From: Spirochaetia bacterium
GTDB taxonomy: Bacteria > Spirochaetota > UBA12135
Length of the DNA stretch: 7,169 nucleotides
Assembly (NCBI GenBank): GCA_003497555.1
Contig: DNNS01000187.1
Coordinates: 1 to 7,169 of the forward strand
Reading direction: 5' to 3'
Part shown: positions 1-7,169 of the stretch, one piece after another
Numbering within the stretch: position 1 is the first letter of the stretch
Layout: each line of letters starts with the position of its first letter
Notes under the pieces: model-generated
The model's database searches: none
What the model saw: the letters and a program-made list of their open reading frames with translations, nothing else
Told to the model about the DNA's origin: nothing
Translations under genes and position numbers: made by a program

Positions 1-9
1 AAAACAGTA

Positions 10-36
10 TTACATGCTGGCGTAGTCTCTTATAAA
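10..36 (+). promoter_or_regulatory. Possible weak sigma-70-type promoter
   Basis: TATAAA at 31-36 resembles a -10 box, and TTACAT at 10-15 is a poor -35 candidate with a 15-base spacer, shorter than the ideal 17. Transcription would start only about 15 bases before the coding start, leaving a very short leader that still includes the ribosome site. In A+T-rich DNA such matches are common, and the gene could equally be read from a promoter outside the window. Confidence 0.2.
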
Positions 37-46
37 TAAATTTTCC

Positions 47-54
47 AGGGAGTG
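47..54 (+). promoter_or_regulatory. Ribosome binding site of the giant LamG/GH2 gene
   Basis: AGGGAGTG ends four bases before the ATG at 59, with the AGGGAG core six bases away. This is a strong Shine-Dalgarno match at normal spacing. The next in-frame ATG (89-91) has no such site and would cut away half of the signal peptide, so this site fixes the start. Confidence 0.8.
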
Positions 55-58
55 AAAA

Positions 59-130
59 ATGCTGTTAAAAAATTCAATTTTCAATATAATGGTATTGGCA
101 TTTCTGATTATTTCCCTCATATTTTCATGC
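59..130 (+). other. Signal peptide with probable lipoprotein cleavage site
   Basis: Residues 1-24 have the order expected of a type II signal peptide: a short basic N-terminus with Lys4, an uncharged hydrophobic core (residues 8-22), then Ile-Phe-Ser before Cys24. The -1 Ser and -3 Ile fit a lipobox; Phe at -2 is less usual. If cleaved there, the mature protein is anchored by acylated Cys24, followed by Leu-Phe-Ser-Asp. Cleavage by type I signal peptidase and release as a soluble protein is the alternative. Confidence 0.65.
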
Positions 131-3100
131 TTATTTTCCGATAAAATTTCTCCCGTTTCAGGAGAAAAAGAACTGGAAATTTTTCTGTCTTTTAACGATA
201 GTTTTGAATCTGTAAACAGTAAATCAAAAATGATTAAAAATGGATCTGTCGAATTAATAAAAGGGTATCGGGGAAAAGGCGTCAAACTTGCCGGTGAAAA
301 AGCACAGCTTACTTACAGCGAAATTGAAATTGATCTTGCTAAAGGCACTTTATTATTCTGGTTTAAACCGGAATGGGACAATAAAACCGCGGGTAAGTTC
401 AGTTTTTTTTCCGCTCAGAATTTTATTGATCTTTACAGAACCTGCATTAAAAATGAAACCGTGCAATTCAGAGTTAAGGGGAAGGATTCTGCTTGGCCTG
501 TAAATAAATTTATCACTGTAAATTTCAGTAAAGATAAATGGTATCAGATTGCGCTGACCTGGGACAATGAAAAGGGAATGACTCTGTATATTGATGGAGA
601 AAAAAAAGCTTTTCAGCCCGGAGCCTGGATTTCTTCCAAGCCGGCTGCCTCGGCGCTATTTTTCGGCATCGAAAGCGGCACTTTAAGCGGTGTTATTGAC
701 GAGTATCAGGTGTATAAAAAGGTATTTTCCGAAAACGAAATAAAATCCGCCGGTGCTGAATCAGGTATTTCGGATTCAGAAATTAAAATTATCAAACCTG
801 ATTTCAGCGCTTCTTTTGACAGGAATATTAATGCCGGTTTTTTGGGTAAATCTGTAGCCGGAATTATCGGCGTACGGGTTATGTATGAAAAGGGGATTTC
901 CGAAGACGGCGTGATTATCAAAGAATACGCTTATGACAGAAAAGCCAGCCTTTATTTTCCGGATATCAATGCTGTTAACGACCAGGGAACAATATCTTTT
1001 ACTTTTCGTCCTGAATGGGACGGTAATAACGGCCGGGCTCATGAAATAATAAATTTTATAACTGCGGAGAGTGAAATAAATTTACTGAAAACAAAAGAAA
1101 ATAATCTTGAACTGGTTTTTAAAAATGCGGGAACGGATAAACTGCTGATTCCCTGTCAATTTATAAAAAATAATTTTTACAATCTTGGTATTGTCTGGGA
1201 TCTGCCGAATAAAAGCGCCGGATTATTCATTAACAGTAAGAGCACGGTCTTTTCGCTGGAAAATAGCAAAGGTAAATTTTCCGGTTTAAAAGGTAATTTG
1301 TGGATCGGCAGCAGAACTGATGATGCCTGGAACGGGGTAAGGGGCGACGGGCTTTATGATGAATTAAAAATATTTAACCGGGTACTTTCTGATGAAGAAA
1401 TGGAAAAAATCAATATCAAACAGGCAGCGGTTTATGCAAATATAACAAGAATACGCACAGAAGATACGCCTTTTAAAACCGCAGTCAGATGGAACGCCAA
1501 TTTAATCAAAAACATCAGCGAAAATATATATTTTTATTATTCAGCATCAAAAGACCTGCCTTATCCCCTGGCTGAGAGCAAAGGTCAAGAAAATGTTGTG
1601 TTTCTTAAAAAAGCGTCGGCCTTAGCTGCCGGTACAATTAACTTCTGGTTTAATCTGAAAGACGGTTTTATTCAGGAGGGGTGGACAGGTTTTATGGAAA
1701 TAAAACTTGATTCGGTAAAAGCGGTTATCAGTTATGAGAAGGCATCCGGAAAAATAAATGTTTTGATTGCAGGAAGAGACAATATTGTGCTTAATTCCGG
1801 AAATACGGAAATTAATCCCGATGAATGGCATATGCTGACAATAACCCGGGATGAAAATATTTGTATTCTTTATATTGACGGAACATTTCAGAGTCAGACA
1901 AGGAATAAGGCATTTATAACGCAGGGTGTTGATGAGATAATTATTAATAATTCCCTTTGCCATGCGGATGAATTTACCTTTATGTCGGTAAAAATAGAAA
2001 AAAATGAAATCATTAACATTATTAATACCGGTATGACAATCAGGCAGCCTGAAATCAATTATAACAGCATTGAAGAAAAGATCTGGGATTTAGCCGATGC
2101 TCATACCAAAAAAACCAAGACCGGCGAGGAGATCTGCCTGCATGGAATGTGGCGGTTAACTTTATCCGAAAAAAATAACATTATTCCTCCTTCCGGAAAC
2201 AGCGGATATTACAGCAAGGCGCCTGGCAGGTGGCTGAGTTCATATTTTTACGATGTTTTCGAGAATAAAAACGGATTGCTGACATCGGTTACCGAAGTTA
2301 ATAAAAAAAATAAATTGTCATACTGGTATGGATGGTATACGAGATATATTACAATACCGGAAAAATTCAAAAATAAATACCTGATGCTGGTTTTTGAATA
2401 TATAGGCGCACCGGGAGCACGGATATATGTTAATAATAAATTAATGGAAACATTTTCCTATGCGGGCGATAACGGAGCAGGGGTGAGGGAAAAAATACCC
2501 GTTGATATTTCCGAATTCAATAAAGAGAAAAATATCAAACTTGATGTTTTCCTTTATTTTGAAAAATATCCCCTGAACATGCATCTTCAGGGCGATTCTC
2601 TTGACGGTATCTATTTAAAGGTACTTGATTCTGCATTGGCAGTTAAAGATGCATGCATAAAAACTTCCACGCGGCAAAAAAAAGCTTTTCTTGATATTGA
2701 TTTCTATAATTTAACAAAAATAAAAAACAAGGAATTAACCGTCCAGGCCGCGTTTTATGACAGTAAAACCGGAAGGCCGGTCAAGAATACCTCCGCCTTT
2801 CCCTGCCGTACCACGGGAAAATTAATAGAGAACATGCAAATGGATTTTTCCTGGGAAGATGCGGTATATTGGGATGTGTTTAATCCGCATTTATATTCAA
2901 TGTCCATAGATATATACAGCAATGCAAAACTGCTTGATTCTTCTTTCCCGGAAAAATTCGGATTCCGGGAATTCTGGCATTCCAACAGCGATTATTATTT
3001 AAACGGCAAGCCGATACATCTTTTTTATGATTGTATCGCCAGAACTGAAGCCATCCAGAGAAATAAATATTTAAATTGCAGAAACGAGTCAGTCACTAAT

Positions 3101-6100
3101 CTGATCAGGGGTATAAAAGCGCAGGGTTATAATATGGCTTCCTGCGATATCGGCTGGTCGTATAACACTGATAAAAACGCAATTGCTCTTTCTCCTTCAG
3201 GAATAAAAACAGTGATGGATACGGCAGATGAGCTTGGTCTTTTTATGATGATACATGCTCCCATGTATAAGGAACAGATGGATTATGATATTTTTAAAAA
3301 GGAAGTTATAAACCATACACGGGCGTTTTTTAACCATCCAAGCATTATTTTTTATTGCGAACCGGGCGGAGGTCTCGGTTATCCGCTCACCATGCATCCT
3401 GCCCATCCGGCTGAAACAAATTATTTGCCGGATAATAAAACCAATGTCTGGAAATATGCAAAGATAACAGAAAATACCATCAGGCAGATTGATCCTTCAA
3501 GATTATATTTTTATCCCTACGGCGGTCATTTGAACGAAACTTATACAACCATGCATTACATGAGTTTCGGCGTGCCGCTGCAGGAAAGGGAAGACTGGCC
3601 GCAGAAATGGTCGGAAACCAAAAAATGCCTTTTATTTCCTTCCGAATTCGGATTCCCTTATGACGCGCAATTTCTTGATTTTGACGCTCCCAGGGAAAGA
3701 AATAATTCAAAGATAATGCTTTTTGAAAATGCCGCCAGGTATTTTGGAGACAATATTTACAGGGATGCCGGCATCCCTGCCAGAGCCTTATGTGAAAACG
3801 GGGTAGCCCGGGGCGGAATTACTCATCTTAGAAAATTGCTTGAAGTAAAATCAAACACACTTGATCCGGCCTTTTTTAAAATTAAAAAACTATTTGCGGA
3901 AAACCATATCAGGGCATGGCGGGGATACGGAGTTTCCGGTCACGGCCAGTTCGGCTCCGATCACGACGCCTTTGCCAGAAATTATGAAAATTATTATCTT
4001 GAGAATCTGCTTGACAATAATATAAAAGCACCGGGTTTAAGACCAGACAAAATATTTGTACCCCATCGCGGTATATATTATGAACAGCCAAATGAATTGG
4101 CCGAGGTTTTAAGCAACGCCTATTCACCGATTACTGCATGGATTGGCGGGGGAAAAGACGGATTTAACAATAAAGATCATGCCTATTTTGCAGATGAGAA
4201 AATTGAAAAACAGATCATAATCTGCAATGATTTAATGAAGGATATCACTGCAGATGCGGAAATCTTTTTATTAAAGGATGATAAACCTGTGGAAAGCAAA
4301 AAAGGCAGTATTACGGTGGAGGCTGGAAATATTAAAAAGATACCGGTTTCCTTCAGCCCCCGGCCTGTCGCCACCAGGGAGGATTTTATTATTGCGTTAA
4401 AACTATATAATGAAAAAAAGCTGATAAAAGAAGACCGGATTAAACTGCAGGTTTTTCCCAAAATTAAATACGTTGCGCCCTCTGCCGTGATCGGATTATA
4501 CGACCCCGCCGGAAAAACAGAAATCATGTTAAAGAAAATAGGAATTAATTACAAAAAAATTAAAAAAATTTCGGAGCTTGAAGAAACAGCAAGCCTGATT
4601 ATAGGCCGGGAATGTATTTCTTTTTCCAATGAAACGTTTTTAAAAGAGCTTGAAAATTCAGTTTTTTTTAAACGAGGCATGAATATCATTGTTTTTGAAC
4701 AAAAAATCGGTAATTATGCCAATCTGCTGTTTGAGGAGGAGTATCAGAGATATGTTTTTATTAAAAACCACAGGCATCCTGTTATTAAATCCCTGTATCC
4801 TGATGATTTTATAAACTGGAAAGGGAGCAGCGATTTAATGACTGCCTGCCCGCCTCCGGGAGAGGGAATGGCGGATTCCCTGCATTACCCCTTTGTTAAA
4901 TGGCACCTGGGAAATACCGGCGTTGTTTCAACATTTGTAATAAAAAAACCCGTATTCGGCGATTATGATTGCATACTGGAATGCGGTTTTGATCTGGCGC
5001 ATACTCCGCTGATAGAATTTAAAAAAGGAAATTCCAGGATTATCAACTGCCAGCTTGATGTTACCTCAAGATACGGGCAGGACCCGGTGTCAACAATTTT
5101 AGTCAATAATCTGCTTGATTATATTTGCAGCAAAACCCCGGTCCTTTACTCAAAAACCGCGGTCTTTTGCGATGATTATTACAATAATCTGTTTTTTGAT
5201 AAATTTAAAATCAGGGGGGAGCGGATCAAAAAAATAACCGGATTAATGAATTTTAATCTTTTATTAATCGCTTCTTCCGAAAACGCCGGGCTCCAGACCG
5301 GTAAAAATGAAATCGCTGAATATCTTGATAAAGGAGGTACCCTGATTTATTTTGCCGCCGGAGGAGAAATTTTACCTGTTGATTTTTTCCCCTTCAGTGT
5401 TAAACAGAAAAAGGAAGAAATTTTTCATTGTTTCCCGAACACCAATGGAACTGTTCTTGCCGGGCTTGGAAATTCTGATTTTTATTTCCGGGAATTTAAA
5501 CCGGTACGGGTTTTTGACATTAAAAACGCCGAAGAATTGCTTGATAACAATATCATTATCAGAAAAAACTACGGCCGGGGAAGCGCTCTTTTTATCGGCA
5601 TCACACCTGATGCCTTCAGCGCCAAACCCCAGGTACTAGCCGATAAAAAAAACCATACTTCATTTATTGATAAATATATACACTGCAAGTCACTCAGAAT
5701 TCTTAATGCCATATTAAAAAATAATAATGCCGAATTTGAAATGCCTTCCTTTTTCGGTAATAAAAATTATATGAATAACCGGATAAAGCCGCCAGGTGAA
5801 TTCATCGATATCAGCAGCGGATGGAAATTCAGTTATGATATGGAAGATAAGGGAATAGAAAAAAAATGGGGAAATCCTGATTTTGACGACTCTTCGTGGA
5901 AAGCAATAACAACTAAAACGCTGTATGAAGATCAGGGTTTTAATTCTGCTAATCCGAACATGAAATACGGCAAGGATGAATGGGGCAGACCCGGAACCGA
6001 ACAATACAGACCCTATGACGGTTATTCCTGGTACAGGGTAAAAGTAAAAATTCCTCCAGAATATCAGGGGAAAAAATTTGTTTTAAGGCTGGGAACAGTA

Positions 6101-6388
6101 ATTGATTATGACTGGTCATATTTTAATGGACAGGAAATAGGTCATACCGGGGAGGAATCATATCAGCCCTGGACAATACTGCGAAACTATGAGATTCCGG
6201 AAAAACTAATTAATTTTAATGAAGAAAATATATTATCCGTCAGGGTTTTTGACTGCCACGGCGGCGGCGGGTTATCCAGATATCCTGTACAGATTGAAGT
6301 GATAAATAAAAATGATTTACTTAAAGAAGAAACTTTATATACCGGGGATTTTCCGTTATACGATGTAAATGCCCATCATATGTGGTAA
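59..6388 (+). CDS. Giant secreted LamG / glycoside hydrolase family 2-like lipoprotein
   Basis: This 2109-residue protein probably binds and hydrolyses a polysaccharide at the cell surface. A hydrophobic stretch at residues 8-22 is followed by I-F-S-C with Cys24, a plausible lipobox. Three LamG-like modules follow (about 40-222, 247-450, 460-652). A GH2 jelly roll spans about 690-860 (CLHGMWRL at 693, WYGWYTRYITIP at 756), then an Ig-like domain to 965, then the GH2 hallmark FGFREF (967) with YLNGKPIHL (980). The TIM barrel runs about 990-1300, with HPSII at 1093 and SEFGF at 1195; Glu1196 is the candidate nucleophile, while the usual Asn-Glu acid/base pair reads Gly-Gly (1103-1104). After it come an Ig-like region (1355-1475), two Rossmann-like regions (1475-1690, 1698-1890) and a second GH2-type jelly roll (1912-2085). 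The start is chosen by a good ribosome site and the signal peptide. It is far longer than ordinary GH2 enzymes (roughly 600-1100 residues). Substrate is unknown; the SEFGF motif resembles beta-mannosidases. Domain folds are recognised by eye. Confidence 0.85.
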   Translation: MLLKNSIFNIMVLAFLIISLIFSCLFSDKISPVSGEKELEIFLSFNDSFESVNSKSKMIKNGSVELIKGYRGKGVKLAGEKAQLTYSEIEIDLAKGTLLFWFKPEWDNKTAGKFSFFSAQNFIDLYRTCIKNETVQFRVKGKDSAWPVNKFITVNFSKDKWYQIALTWDNEKGMTLYIDGEKKAFQPGAWISSKPAASALFFGIESGTLSGVIDEYQVYKKVFSENEIKSAGAESGISDSEIKIIKPDFSASFDRNINAGFLGKSVAGIIGVRVMYEKGISEDGVIIKEYAYDRKASLYFPDINAVNDQGTISFTFRPEWDGNNGRAHEIINFITAESEINLLKTKENNLELVFKNAGTDKLLIPCQFIKNNFYNLGIVWDLPNKSAGLFINSKSTVFSLENSKGKFSGLKGNLWIGSRTDDAWNGVRGDGLYDELKIFNRVLSDEEMEKINIKQAAVYANITRIRTEDTPFKTAVRWNANLIKNISENIYFYYSASKDLPYPLAESKGQENVVFLKKASALAAGTINFWFNLKDGFIQEGWTGFMEIKLDSVKAVISYEKASGKINVLIAGRDNIVLNSGNTEINPDEWHMLTITRDENICILYIDGTFQSQTRNKAFITQGVDEIIINNSLCHADEFTFMSVKIEKNEIINIINTGMTIRQPEINYNSIEEKIWDLADAHTKKTKTGEEICLHGMWRLTLSEKNNIIPPSGNSGYYSKAPGRWLSSYFYDVFENKNGLLTSVTEVNKKNKLSYWYGWYTRYITIPEKFKNKYLMLVFEYIGAPGARIYVNNKLMETFSYAGDNGAGVREKIPVDISEFNKEKNIKLDVFLYFEKYPLNMHLQGDSLDGIYLKVLDSALAVKDACIKTSTRQKKAFLDIDFYNLTKIKNKELTVQAAFYDSKTGRPVKNTSAFPCRTTGKLIENMQMDFSWEDAVYWDVFNPHLYSMSIDIYSNAKLLDSSFPEKFGFREFWHSNSDYYLNGKPIHLFYDCIARTEAIQRNKYLNCRNESVTNLIRGIKAQGYNMASCDIGWSYNTDKNAIALSPSGIKTVMDTADELGLFMMIHAPMYKEQMDYDIFKKEVINHTRAFFNHPSIIFYCEPGGGLGYPLTMHPAHPAETNYLPDNKTNVWKYAKITENTIRQIDPSRLYFYPYGGHLNETYTTMHYMSFGVPLQEREDWPQKWSETKKCLLFPSEFGFPYDAQFLDFDAPRERNNSKIMLFENAARYFGDNIYRDAGIPARALCENGVARGGITHLRKLLEVKSNTLDPAFFKIKKLFAENHIRAWRGYGVSGHGQFGSDHDAFARNYENYYLENLLDNNIKAPGLRPDKIFVPHRGIYYEQPNELAEVLSNAYSPITAWIGGGKDGFNNKDHAYFADEKIEKQIIICNDLMKDITADAEIFLLKDDKPVESKKGSITVEAGNIKKIPVSFSPRPVATREDFIIALKLYNEKKLIKEDRIKLQVFPKIKYVAPSAVIGLYDPAGKTEIMLKKIGINYKKIKKISELEETASLIIGRECISFSNETFLKELENSVFFKRGMNIIVFEQKIGNYANLLFEEEYQRYVFIKNHRHPVIKSLYPDDFINWKGSSDLMTACPPPGEGMADSLHYPFVKWHLGNTGVVSTFVIKKPVFGDYDCILECGFDLAHTPLIEFKKGNSRIINCQLDVTSRYGQDPVSTILVNNLLDYICSKTPVLYSKTAVFCDDYYNNLFFDKFKIRGERIKKITGLMNFNLLLIASSENAGLQTGKNEIAEYLDKGGTLIYFAAGGEILPVDFFPFSVKQKKEEIFHCFPNTNGTVLAGLGNSDFYFREFKPVRVFDIKNAEELLDNNIIIRKNYGRGSALFIGITPDAFSAKPQVLADKKNHTSFIDKYIHCKSLRILNAILKNNNAEFEMPSFFGNKNYMNNRIKPPGEFIDISSGWKFSYDMEDKGIEKKWGNPDFDDSSWKAITTKTLYEDQGFNSANPNMKYGKDEWGRPGTEQYRPYDGYSWYRVKVKIPPEYQGKKFVLRLGTVIDYDWSYFNGQEIGHTGEESYQPWTILRNYEIPEKLINFNEENILSVRVFDCHGGGGLSRYPVQIEVINKNDLLKEETLYTGDFPLYDVNAHHMW
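176..2014 (+). repeat. Three tandem LamG-like modules (protein-level repeat)
   Basis: Three copies of one beta-sandwich design sit side by side after the signal peptide. Each has a GTxxFxF strand (Gly96, Gly310, Gly525, a spacing of 214 and 215 residues). Each then has a strand with a Trp followed by a hairpin (WYQIALTWDNEKGMTLYIDG at 161; FYNLGIVWD at 373; WHMLTITRD at 590 with LYIDG at 604). Each ends in an Asp-Glu strand (IDEYQVYKKVFSENEI at 213; YDELKIFNRVLSDEEM at 433; ADEFTFMSVKIEKNEI at 636). The first two share FxPEWD and clearly belong to the LamG/concanavalin-like superfamily; the third lacks PEWD and is more diverged. Such modules usually bind carbohydrate or mediate contacts in secreted hydrolases. 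DNA identity between copies is low, so the duplication is old. Confidence 0.75.
2126..3958 (+). other. GH2-type core: jelly roll, Ig-like domain and TIM barrel
   Basis: Residues about 690-1300 of the giant protein follow the standard GH2 order. The jelly roll opens with CLHGMWRL and contains an aromatic WYGWYTRYITIP strand and ARIYVNNK. The Ig-like domain begins near DGIYLKV (849) and ends at FGFREF (967), the usual junction into the barrel. Barrel landmarks are ADELGLFMMIHAP (1056-1068, strand 3), FNHPSII (1091-1097, strand 4), QIDPSRLYFY (1143-1152) and SEFGF (1195-1199, strand 7 nucleophile position). The region after LNGKPIHL reads FYDC instead of the frequent RG-x-N-x-H. Together with the missing Asn-Glu pair, this places the protein in a diverged branch, possibly with altered or lost catalysis. 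Confidence 0.7.
4481..5728 (+). other. Two Rossmann-like alpha/beta regions, glutamine amidotransferase-like fold
   Basis: Residues about 1475-1690 and 1698-1890 each alternate hydrophobic strands with helices. The first has VIGLYDP (1477), SLIIG (1512), MNIIVFEQ (1541) and ends in STILVNNLLDYI (1678-1689). The second has TAVFCDD (1700), NLLLIASS (1733), a helix leading to GGTLIYFAAGG (1759-1769) and GSALFIGITPDAF (1841-1853). The pattern resembles the GATase-like trimerisation domain found after the barrel in some beta-galactosidases. I see no clear Cys-His-Glu amidotransferase triad, so a structural role is more likely than catalysis. The fold assignment is inference from strand pattern only. 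Confidence 0.45.
5792..6313 (+). other. C-terminal second GH2-type jelly roll
   Basis: Residues about 1912-2085 read like the sugar-binding domain that normally begins a GH2 enzyme: GWKFSYDMEDKG, then WGNPDFDDSSWKAI, YEDQGF, YDGYSWYRVKVKIP, KKFVLRLGTVIDYDWSYFNGQEIG and ENILSVRVFD. Here it closes the protein. A Gly run (2068-2071) is encoded by GGC GGC GGC GGG. The domain probably acts as a carbohydrate-binding or barrel-capping module. About two dozen less defined residues follow, ending in HHMW. Confidence 0.7.
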
Positions 6389-6392
6389 AATA

Positions 6393-7169
6393 TTATAAGG
6401 TAAGAATGATTTTTTTTGTTTCCCCTGTTATTAACTTTACTCCGCCTTTCGGCATACCCCAATTATCCGTAAATTTATTTCCATAGATATAGACTGGTTT
6501 GTGCAGATTGCTGCGCCATGGCCTTTCATCAATGGTTGAACCGGCAAGGCAAAACCCGCCCAGGGCCCAGTCGCCTTTTTTGATTGCTGTTATTTCAAGA
6601 AGATTTTTATTTGCAAGCCGCGACAGATCTTCTTCTGCAAGAATATATCTGCGCCGCGCCGCCCAGGATGTATTAGCCGGGAGTATTCCCAACTGCCTGC
6701 CGTTAAGAATTAACCGGGCTTCATTCCCATGAATATTCCAGCCGTAAATATTCAGCCTTCCGTAATTTATCAGCGCAAGATCAAAGGGAGTAGGGGATAT
6801 GGTTTTAAAAACCGGTTTTTCAATAATCTGCGCCGGTTCGCCGTGTTCTTTGGAAATACGGGCTGAAAACGCATGCCCTGGTATATGCCAGATGCCTTCA
6901 GCCTTTTTACCGCTGATATTAAAAATCCAGAAACCGGGCGCACAATTTTCCGGTACGCCGAAATGATAACCTGATTTAAGCAAGATAGACTGCTCCTGTT
7001 CCAGAGGGAGCGGAGTGTGCGCCCTGAAACCAATGGATGAACACTTGATCTGCAGCATGGGAAACGGCATGTTGTGAGAAGAGATGATCTGGTTATGAGT
7101 ATGTCCGCAGAAGAAAAAATCCGCTTTCTTTTTTTTAAGCGCCTGTTTTATAAAAGTAATCATATCCGG
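6393..7169 (-). CDS. Calcineurin-like metallophosphoesterase with C-terminal beta-rich domain (5' end outside the window)
   Basis: The frame is open to the window edge: two more codons (Pro-Asp) precede the first visible ATG at 7161-7163, which lies in mid-domain and is not the likely start. Counting from that Met, FFFCGHTH (17-23) is the last conserved block of calcineurin-like phosphoesterases, where the His residues bind the di-metal centre. The earlier blocks (D-x-H, GDxxD, GNHE) would lie outside the window. The phosphoesterase part fades out near residue 95. From about 115 a separate beta-rich domain follows, with FDLALINYGRLNIYGWN (127-143), ARLILNGRQLG (149-159) and ALGGF (200-204), which looks like an Ig or jelly-roll module. 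Substrate and location cannot be told without the N-terminus. It is convergent with the giant gene. Several lines of this gene are near 50 % G+C, somewhat above most of its neighbour. Confidence 0.75.
   Translation of the reverse strand, partial: PDMITFIKQALKKKKADFFFCGHTHNQIISSHNMPFPMLQIKCSSIGFRAHTPLPLEQEQSILLKSGYHFGVPENCAPGFWIFNISGKKAEGIWHIPGHAFSARISKEHGEPAQIIEKPVFKTISPTPFDLALINYGRLNIYGWNIHGNEARLILNGRQLGILPANTSWAARRRYILAEEDLSRLANKNLLEITAIKKGDWALGGFCLAGSTIDERPWRSNLHKPVYIYGNKFTDNWGMPKGGVKLITGETKKIILTL

Noticed and set aside
1..58. Possible tail of an upstream + strand gene (frame 1 reads KTVLHAGVVSYK then stop at 37-39)
   Set aside because: All three frames are open from the window edge for a short stretch, and none gives a recognisable C-terminus, so an upstream gene cannot be claimed.
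2303..2310. Eight-base homopolymer runs (A8 here; T8 at 403-410, 4662-4669 and 7129-7136) as phase-variation tracts or frameshift sites
   Set aside because: The frame stays open through each one with sensible domain sequence on both sides, and runs of eight are expected in A+T-rich DNA.
2945..2971. Stem-loop with 9-base arms TTCCCGGAA / TTCCGGGAA and a 9-base loop
   Set aside because: With a free loop length, a match of this size is expected by chance in a window this long; it is inside coding sequence with no T-tract after it.
4183..4527. 114-codon - strand open frame inside the giant gene
   Set aside because: It is antisense to the Ig-like region, and its hydrophobic and Ser-rich make-up is what the opposite strand of Lys/Glu/Asp/Ile-rich coding DNA gives. 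Other antisense frames in the giant gene were dismissed for the same reason.
6405..6420. T8 run just past the end of the giant gene, as a possible terminator
   Set aside because: No G+C-rich hairpin precedes it, and it encodes Lys codons of the - strand gene.
6499..6732. 77-codon + strand open frame over the phosphoesterase gene
   Set aside because: It lies antisense to a gene with a recognised motif, has an Arg- and Ser-rich composition typical of shadow frames, and shows no domain.

Overview
The window holds one very large gene on the + strand (59-6388, 2109 codons) and the 3' part of a convergent gene on the - strand (6393 to the window edge). The stop codons are separated by 4 bases, so almost every base is coding. 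I saw no tRNA, rRNA, CRISPR array, insertion sequence or attachment site.

The large gene encodes a secreted, probably lipid-anchored, multidomain carbohydrate-active protein. In order it has a signal peptide with a possible lipobox, three LamG/concanavalin-like beta-sandwich modules, a glycoside hydrolase family 2-type core (jelly roll, Ig-like domain, TIM barrel), a further Ig-like region, two Rossmann-like alpha/beta regions, and a C-terminal second GH2-type jelly roll. The likely role is binding and cutting a complex polysaccharide at the cell surface. A Glu in a mannosidase-like SEFGF motif fits the GH2 nucleophile. The usual Asn-Glu pair carrying the acid/base is replaced by Gly-Gly, so the chemistry is uncertain.

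The partial - strand gene is the C-terminal part of a calcineurin-like metallophosphoesterase, recognised by a GHTH metal-binding motif, followed by a beta-rich C-terminal domain. Its N-terminal metal ligands lie outside the window. Being convergent, it is not in an operon with the large gene and no shared pathway can be shown.

The organism is probably a Gram-negative bacterium of moderately low G+C (roughly 40 % in hand-counted lines) that uses Shine-Dalgarno sites. Giant LamG plus GH2 proteins of this kind are typical of polysaccharide-degrading PVC bacteria (Lentisphaerota, Planctomycetota, Verrucomicrobiota) and some relatives in metagenomes. That placement is an inference from gene content and is held with low confidence.
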